Source of the DNA: Reticulitermes lucifugus
Lineage: Eukaryota; Arthropoda; Insecta; Blattodea; Rhinotermitidae
Assembly (NCBI GenBank): GCA_026260175.1
Contig: JAKCWW010000006.1
Coordinates: 86,273 to 150,272 of the forward strand
Length of the DNA: 64,000 nt
Reading direction: 5' to 3'
The notes below the pieces were generated by a model. The model was not told where the DNA came from, ran no database searches, and worked only from the letters and a program-made list of their open reading frames with translations. Shown here in pieces: positions 58,761 through 64,000 of this stretch. Each line of letters starts with the position of its first letter. The first letter of the stretch is position 1. Both the position numbers and the translations under genes were made by a program.

Positions 58761-60395
58761 TTTTAATTTTGCCCTCTGTTTGTTGTGATAAACCATACGC
58801 GTGTTACGAATAAAGTCTCCATTTTTTGAGCTACACAATCATTTTCAAATATAATTATTTGTCAGAAAATTTCAATACAAGATCCCATTCTGTTAAATGC
58901 TAAGTTCTCTCCGTGCATAGGAAGTAATTATCTGTGTTTTGTAGAAATAAAGTTTCGGTGTATTACAATAATGGCACAGCCAGCATGTTAAGTTAATATT
59001 AAATAGAGTTTCGATTACTTGTAATGGCAGGATATATCCCTTCACTACGTCATCCGGATAGGTTGCAAGGCCAGTCCAGACCTTGTATTAGAATAGGAAC
59101 TGGACGGCTAGCCCAGTAAAAAAGAGATGGGGCTGAAGCTCGCTGCTTACCTCCATGCAGTGCCAAAGTAGAAAATGTATGGAGCTGTAGGGGTCCCCAT
59201 ATACGTAATTATAAACTGGTGTCTAAGCACAAGGAACGACATTTGCATGCCTTGAAATGAAAAGGCCACAACTAAAACAAAGAGAATATACATTATGTCC
59301 TTATTTCGAATTTAATTTGATTTTAACATAATGTAAAAATATTTGCTTATACACCTGCTACCCTTCCGCTAGATGCCAGCTAAATTTTTATTGTAAGATA
59401 TATTTTATCTAGTACGTATGTCTATGCAATTATATAGCCCAAAGAGTCAAAATTTCAGAAAGATCCCACTAAAATTTTAGGTTTTTGAGTTGTTATTATT
59501 CTGAGTATAGTATATATGAAGTGAATATTAAGGTAAGATATTATAGAACCTGAAAAGCATGGAGACCACTCTATTTTCACTGGTGTTTATTAGTGCAGTT
59601 TCAATTTTCTTCGCAATCTCTTAAGGTTTGCGGCTATGATGGAATAACATTTCAGTTGTTAAGCAACTATTATGCGAAGAAGAGCAGTTAGACCGATTGA
59701 AATCACCGAGTTGTTACTTTAAGGCAATGAAATTAAAGCGCATGCATATCAAATTAAAAGGGTTACCAAAAAATTACATAGCGTTTTCTTTGTGTACGCT
59801 AATCAGTGATGTCTAATTGAATGTACGTCGTGAACAGTTTTGATTTTGTTCTCTCGATACAGTTTCTCCTTTTTCTTCTTCTTATTCTTTATGTCGACAA
59901 GATTCCTATTAAGATTCCTCTTTGTCATCAAAGGTTTTCAATTTGAAACCTCCGACAAACTGGCGTCGCTATGGTGATGAACGTTTCTCACTCATGCAAC
60001 AATAATTTAGAATATCTCTTTTTATTGTCTTGTGCTCCTGTTTGCGTCACAAGAAGGATCGAGCGTGGACAAATATATTACCATACGTCACGATCCTGCG
60101 CTGCTACACAGTGTTAAACTTACTGTGCAAGACAACTGAGGTAATACTCTAGGCGCAGAAAACAGGAGGCTGTGGGAAAAACTACTGATTAAAACACAGT
60201 AAATGTTTATATTTGTCTATAATTTTAAAAAAAGTTGTTTTTTAATAAATCCGTTGCGTTGATCTCAAAAACTGCAATCACAAATTTTGCCTTTAAATGT
60301 AATATATTTAGTCATATATAGTAGCTAAAACCACCAAATACACACAAGTTTATAAAATATATAATAGTTTATAATATATTTTCATCAATTTGTAT
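58761..60395. other. No recognised feature
   Basis: Nothing recognised. Confidence 0.4.
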
Positions 60396-60429
60396 GGCAG
60401 TAGCAGTAGCAGTAGCAGTAGCAGCAGTA
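60396..60429. repeat. (GCAGTA)n microsatellite
   Basis: About five GCAGTA units. Confidence 0.9.
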
Positions 60430-60494
60430 ATAAGTGGTTGTTGTAGTGATAGTCTGCATAGAAACACTCAAGAGCAGCTGCGAATATATTGTAT

Positions 60495-60955
60495 AAGCAG
60501 CAGCGGATAATCGGCAAAGGGTAATCCTCCAGCTTCGACGTTGCGCGAGGAGCTATCTATTCCTCGGCAACATGTGACCAAACGACATCATTTGGAACGG
60601 CCTAAGGAATGTAAAAGTAATATGGATTTCCACTGTTCTCCAAATAGTTTGTTATTCGGCTAATCAAATAAAGTAGGATGAAATGGGCGGGGTGTGTGAG
60701 ACATATGGCGGAGATGAGAAATACGTACTGAGTGTGCAGAGGAAATTCGAAAGAATGAGATGGCTTAGAAAGCATGGTGGTACATGGGAGGCTAATATTA
60801 AAATGAATCTTAAAGTAATAGGATGGGAAGGCGTCGACGGTACTGGTCTCTATCAGCATAGGTACAAGCGACGGGCTGTTGCAAAAGCGTTAATGAAATT
60901 TCAGGTGTCCTAAAGTGCGGGGAGTTTCTTGACTAACTGAGGAAATTAGCTCCTT
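60495..60955 (+). pseudogene. LINE with 5' and 3' ends joined by a large internal deletion
   Basis: 60,495-60,555 matches the LINE 5' region also found at 27,035-27,125 ('cctccagctt', 'gcgcgaggag'). From about 60,672 the text is the C-terminal block of the same family: KWAGCVRHMAEMRNTY across one frame, then NIKMNLKVIGWEGVDGTG and KRRAVAKALMKFQVS up to 60,913, and the tail 'ggggagtttcttgactaact'. The endonuclease and reverse transcriptase are missing entirely. The two ends lie only about 120 bp apart. Confidence 0.65.
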
Positions 60956-61740
60956 AAAAGTTAGTTATTCGTTTATAAAAAGAGCAAGAAAGCTAAAAAT
61001 ATAAAGTTGTACTGCCATAGTTGATTCTACCATTTGTGTGGAACTATGAAACACACGTATCCAAGGGGCAACTCATGTGACAGCATAAATTATAGTAAGC
61101 TTCCTGTTAAAGTTCGTAGCTTGGTTCAAATAGGCTGAAAAATTAAAACAGTGTAAATGTGTTACAAAGACCTGATAATGTTTCGTGTCAGTTGCGTTCA
61201 TTTACTCTTGCATGGTCACAAGACGTCGTTATTGGTAGCATGACGTCTTGTTTCACGCAGTGCAGAGGAGTACATTCTTTCGTACTCAGAGGGCAGGTTG
61301 GTAGTCAGTGTTCTGACTCTATGTTGGTCAGCCATAAAGTATCCGGAATGCATTGTTTTAAAACAAAAGAGTGTTATTTGAGTTTGTACAATAACAACAT
61401 TTATGCACATAATAACTCTCATTTTCGACGCACTTAGTCCACTTGGCAACACGTTTTTGTACGCATAATTGTGCAATGAATCCAACGAAACAAAATTTAA
61501 AAAAAAACAGCTTTCCGGATACTTTCTGGCTCACCCACTTATATTACATTCAAATCTGAGTAGAAGAAGGCATACTTTCTTTTTCAAATTAAATTCCTAC
61601 CTTACAGTAAACACACTGCTGCTTCATTACAAATACCCGTCCGTTAATGCAGTTTAAGACAATCACTGTCGTCTGAGCATCATAGGAAATCCATAAGTAG
61701 GCACGCAAAATGTGTAAATGTTAAAGGAGTTCTATATTTA
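60956..61740. other. No recognised feature
   Basis: Open frames on both strands at 61,159-61,485 show no recognised domain. Confidence 0.35.
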
Positions 61741-61890
61741 TAGTCTGAAAAATGTACACTTTATTCACATTAATTGTGTAACATAGTCCTACATGTTTCG
61801 AGCTTTAATTCTGGCTCATCTTCAGGGACTCGAAACGTGTAGGACTATGTTACACAATTAATGTGAATAAAATGTACATTTGTCAGACTA
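61741..61890. repeat. Inverted repeat around a hammerhead-like motif
   Basis: The arms 61,741-61,802 and 61,829-61,890 are reverse complements at 59 of 62 positions, with a 26-base spacer. On the minus strand the spacer supplies the core and stem II of a hammerhead-like motif, whose GAAAC and cleavage side lie in the left arm. The right arm begins almost exactly at CTCGAAAC. A TA microsatellite (61,890-61,919) abuts the right arm. Confidence 0.85.
61785..61830 (-). ncRNA. Hammerhead-like motif with CTGAAGA core
   Basis: Minus strand: AGTCC (stem I), CTGAAGA, an extra T, GAGC and GCTC (stem II), GAAAC, AT, GTA, then GGACT closing a perfect 5-bp stem I. It is complete except for T to A at core position 7, which the hammerhead consensus tolerates (CUGANGA), and the extra T seen in the other copies. 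Confidence 0.6.
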
Positions 61891-61919
61891 TATATATATA
61901 TATATATGTATATATATAG

Positions 61920-63573
61920 AAAATAAAATGTACGGAATGAATAATATTAAGTTAAAGGAATTGTTACATTGTAGTAATCTCTGTGTTTAAAAGAGTTAAT
62001 CAAACGTTTTTGGCTATGGGAAACTCAGATTAATGTCGAGGGTTGGCTAGAGGTGTTGCTTAAAAAATAATACGTTAATATAATAATAAAATAAAAGCGC
62101 AGATCCCATTTACACCGCGACGGAAGCCTAAAATCGCCCATTACATTTTCTTACACAGTCATTTTTCAGTTTTGTCAATTATAATTTTGTGTGCACTTCT
62201 CATGGCTTCCAACGATAATTCTTTAGTAAAATAAATTAAAATATTCCAAATAAACAAAAATAAAATATTTTAAGAACTATTTGTAAGAGTTTCGGAGACG
62301 GCTGTAATAAAAGGCTGAAATAAATTTTATTGCCAGCATTTTTTAAAATAAAATAACGTCTATTTTAAAAGTTTTATAACACATATGAAAGACCTAGTAT
62401 TGTTTCACTGTGTAATAACCTTCTCTTGTGATTCTATACGAAAGGCTTATATATGTTGCTTGGTCCTTAAACGATAGGGTAGTAAAGAGTAAAGGTCTAT
62501 TTATGTCACCCGTTGAGCATTTAAATGTGTTCATTTCCCTTTCTTTTGAATTGCATTAAAAATATATAATGGTCAATTTAGTTCTACTACTGCAACACGG
62601 GGGAAGAGAAAAGGTTTTTTGTTCGAAATGCCACCTTAGTTGAAGGCTTGTGTGTGGCTACTCCAACTGTGGCTGGGGAACAATCCATTCATCGGCCTCG
62701 AATGAGGCATTCGCTTTCTTATAACGACAAACACCGACAAGAGAGAAATGCCACTGTAACGCAGCGAAACAAGAGTGATATATGTCAGAGACGTAAGAAA
62801 TTCGGAGCCATTTTAATAGTCTGATAATCTGTTACGAAGAAAACAAGTTCCGATAGCGATATAGACTTACTCTTCTTTTACATTTATGCAAAAGAAAACA
62901 TTCTAGTAGCGTCTGTTGACTACTCTGGAATTTCTGCCTTATTTTGTTTTCGTTCGTCAACACTTATCAGTTAGGGCTATGATGCACGAATAAATTAAGA
63001 TGGTCGTATTATATAAAAAACTGTCATTTACCCGTCTCTTATGTTGTTTTGTTTTGTTTTCTTCTTGTTTTGATAAAGAAGGATGGGAACTCGTCAAGCG
63101 TCATTTCACTTTTGTGGTACTGAAGAATCACTCAACGGGGAATTACGAATGCCTTCATGGAACTGCATCAATGCTTTAGTATCGTGCTTTATGAAGAGTG
63201 GTAGGCGTACCACGGGTGGTGCGCGGACGGTCTCCTGGTGTTACGCGAAGAAATTAGGAATTATTTTTCTTAATAATTAAAATCTCGAAACGTTAACTAA
63301 ACTATTAAAATTGTTTTAAATGTGTAGCAATGTAGAGAAAAACATTTATAAATTTATACCAAGATACTATTTCATTGTTCGAATATAAGTACTTGCCCTC
63401 CTTCGTCGTCTAATCGCTTTAAATTTGTCAAGCAGCAACTGAGAAATTTAGGTTTACACAGCGTTGTTGTTTAGCTGGTTAGCAGGTTTGAAGACTTCAA
63501 GCCTGCCAACCAACGAAACATCCCGAGAGATCAGTATTATGAAAGTAGGTATTAATATTTGCAGTACTTACCG
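61920..63573. other. No recognised gene; short repeat piece at 62,113-62,138
   Basis: cgcgacggaagcctaaaatc (62,118-62,137) matches the 3' flank of the hammerhead-bearing fragment at 17,878. Nothing else recognised. Confidence 0.4.
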
Positions 63574-64000
63574 GTAAACGTACATGTTTTATATCGTGAT
63601 AGTGGTACGTTTACATGTTTTGTATTGTGACTGTGTTATGTTTACATGTTTTTTATTGTGACAGTGGTACGTTTACTTGTTTTGTATTGTGACTGGTACG
63701 TATACATGTGTTGTATTGTGACAGTGGTACGTTTACATGTTTTGTATTGTGACAGTGGTACATTTACATGTTTTGTATTGTGACAGTGGTACGTGTACAT
63801 GTTTTGTATTGTGACAGTGTTACGTTTAAATGTTTTGTATTGTGACAGTGGTATGTGCACATGTTTTGTACTGTGACTGTGTTATGTTTACATGTTTTGT
63901 ATTGTGACAGTGGTACGTGTACATGTTTTGTATTGTCACAGTTGTACGTGTACATGTTTTGTATTGTGACAGTGGTACGTTTAAATGTTTTGTATTGTGA
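63574..64000. repeat. 31-bp tandem satellite, runs off the window
   Basis: About 14 units starting at 63,574, 63,605, 63,636, 63,667, 63,696, 63,727 and so on every 31 bases (one unit is 29). The unit carries gtttacatgttttgtattgt and gacagtg. Most start gtacg; those at 63,636 and 63,882 start ttatg. The open frames on the minus strand are a by-product of the repeat. The array continues beyond 64,000. Confidence 0.95.

Noticed and set aside
63642-63955. Minus-strand open frames with Thr/His/Asn repeats
   Set aside because: They are products of the 31-bp satellite.
1-64000. CRISPR array, operons or bacterial genes
   Set aside because: No spaced direct repeats with unique spacers, no ribosome-binding sites and no long frames; the content is that of an animal nuclear genome.

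Overview
The window looks like intergenic DNA from an arthropod nuclear genome, most likely an insect. It is AT-rich, has no long open reading frame on either strand, and contains no host gene I can name. It is packed with decayed non-LTR retrotransposons, tRNA-derived SINEs, hAT-type miniature elements, microsatellites and three runs of N. The repeat types remind me of cockroach and termite genomes (Blattodea), but that is recollection and inference, not a database result.

Layout. Positions 1-13,000 hold a LINE 3' fragment, a TATG microsatellite, one hAT miniature element and two SINEs in otherwise featureless DNA. Positions 13,000-22,400 are the first notable block. Several copies of a hammerhead-ribozyme-like motif occur there, including a 460-bp inverted pair nested in a hAT element (15,313-16,207) and the best single copy at 17,254-17,310. 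Positions 22,000-35,200 are SINE-rich, with at least four tRNA-headed families. They include two assembly gaps that fall inside SINE copies and one possible exon at 24,990-25,242. Positions 34,500-38,100 carry a fragment of one LINE and a nearly complete but dead LINE with endonuclease, reverse transcriptase and C-terminal regions. Positions 39,000-52,400 carry hAT elements (one with a perfect 8-bp target duplication), a perfect 161-bp palindrome made from half of the hammerhead motif, a GC-rich TIR element holding the third gap, and a mariner-like transposase pseudogene. Positions 52,700-64,000 hold more SINE and LINE pieces, another hammerhead-bearing inverted repeat (61,741-61,890) and a 31-bp satellite that runs off the right edge.

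Main signal. At least seven places share a core CTGATGA or CTGAAGA, a short hairpin, GAAAC, and then (where intact) CATGTA or similar followed by a strand pairing back to the bases before the core. This is the arrangement of the hammerhead ribozymes carried by Penelope-like retroelements. Three loci are inverted pairs, and two of these are joined almost exactly at the GAAAC side of the motif. The window therefore records a family of small hammerhead-bearing elements and a recurrent head-to-head rearrangement. One caution: nearly every copy has an extra base between the core and the hairpin, which is not canonical, so catalysis is unproven.

Nothing here acts as an operon or pathway. The parts are independent insertions of different ages, some nested.
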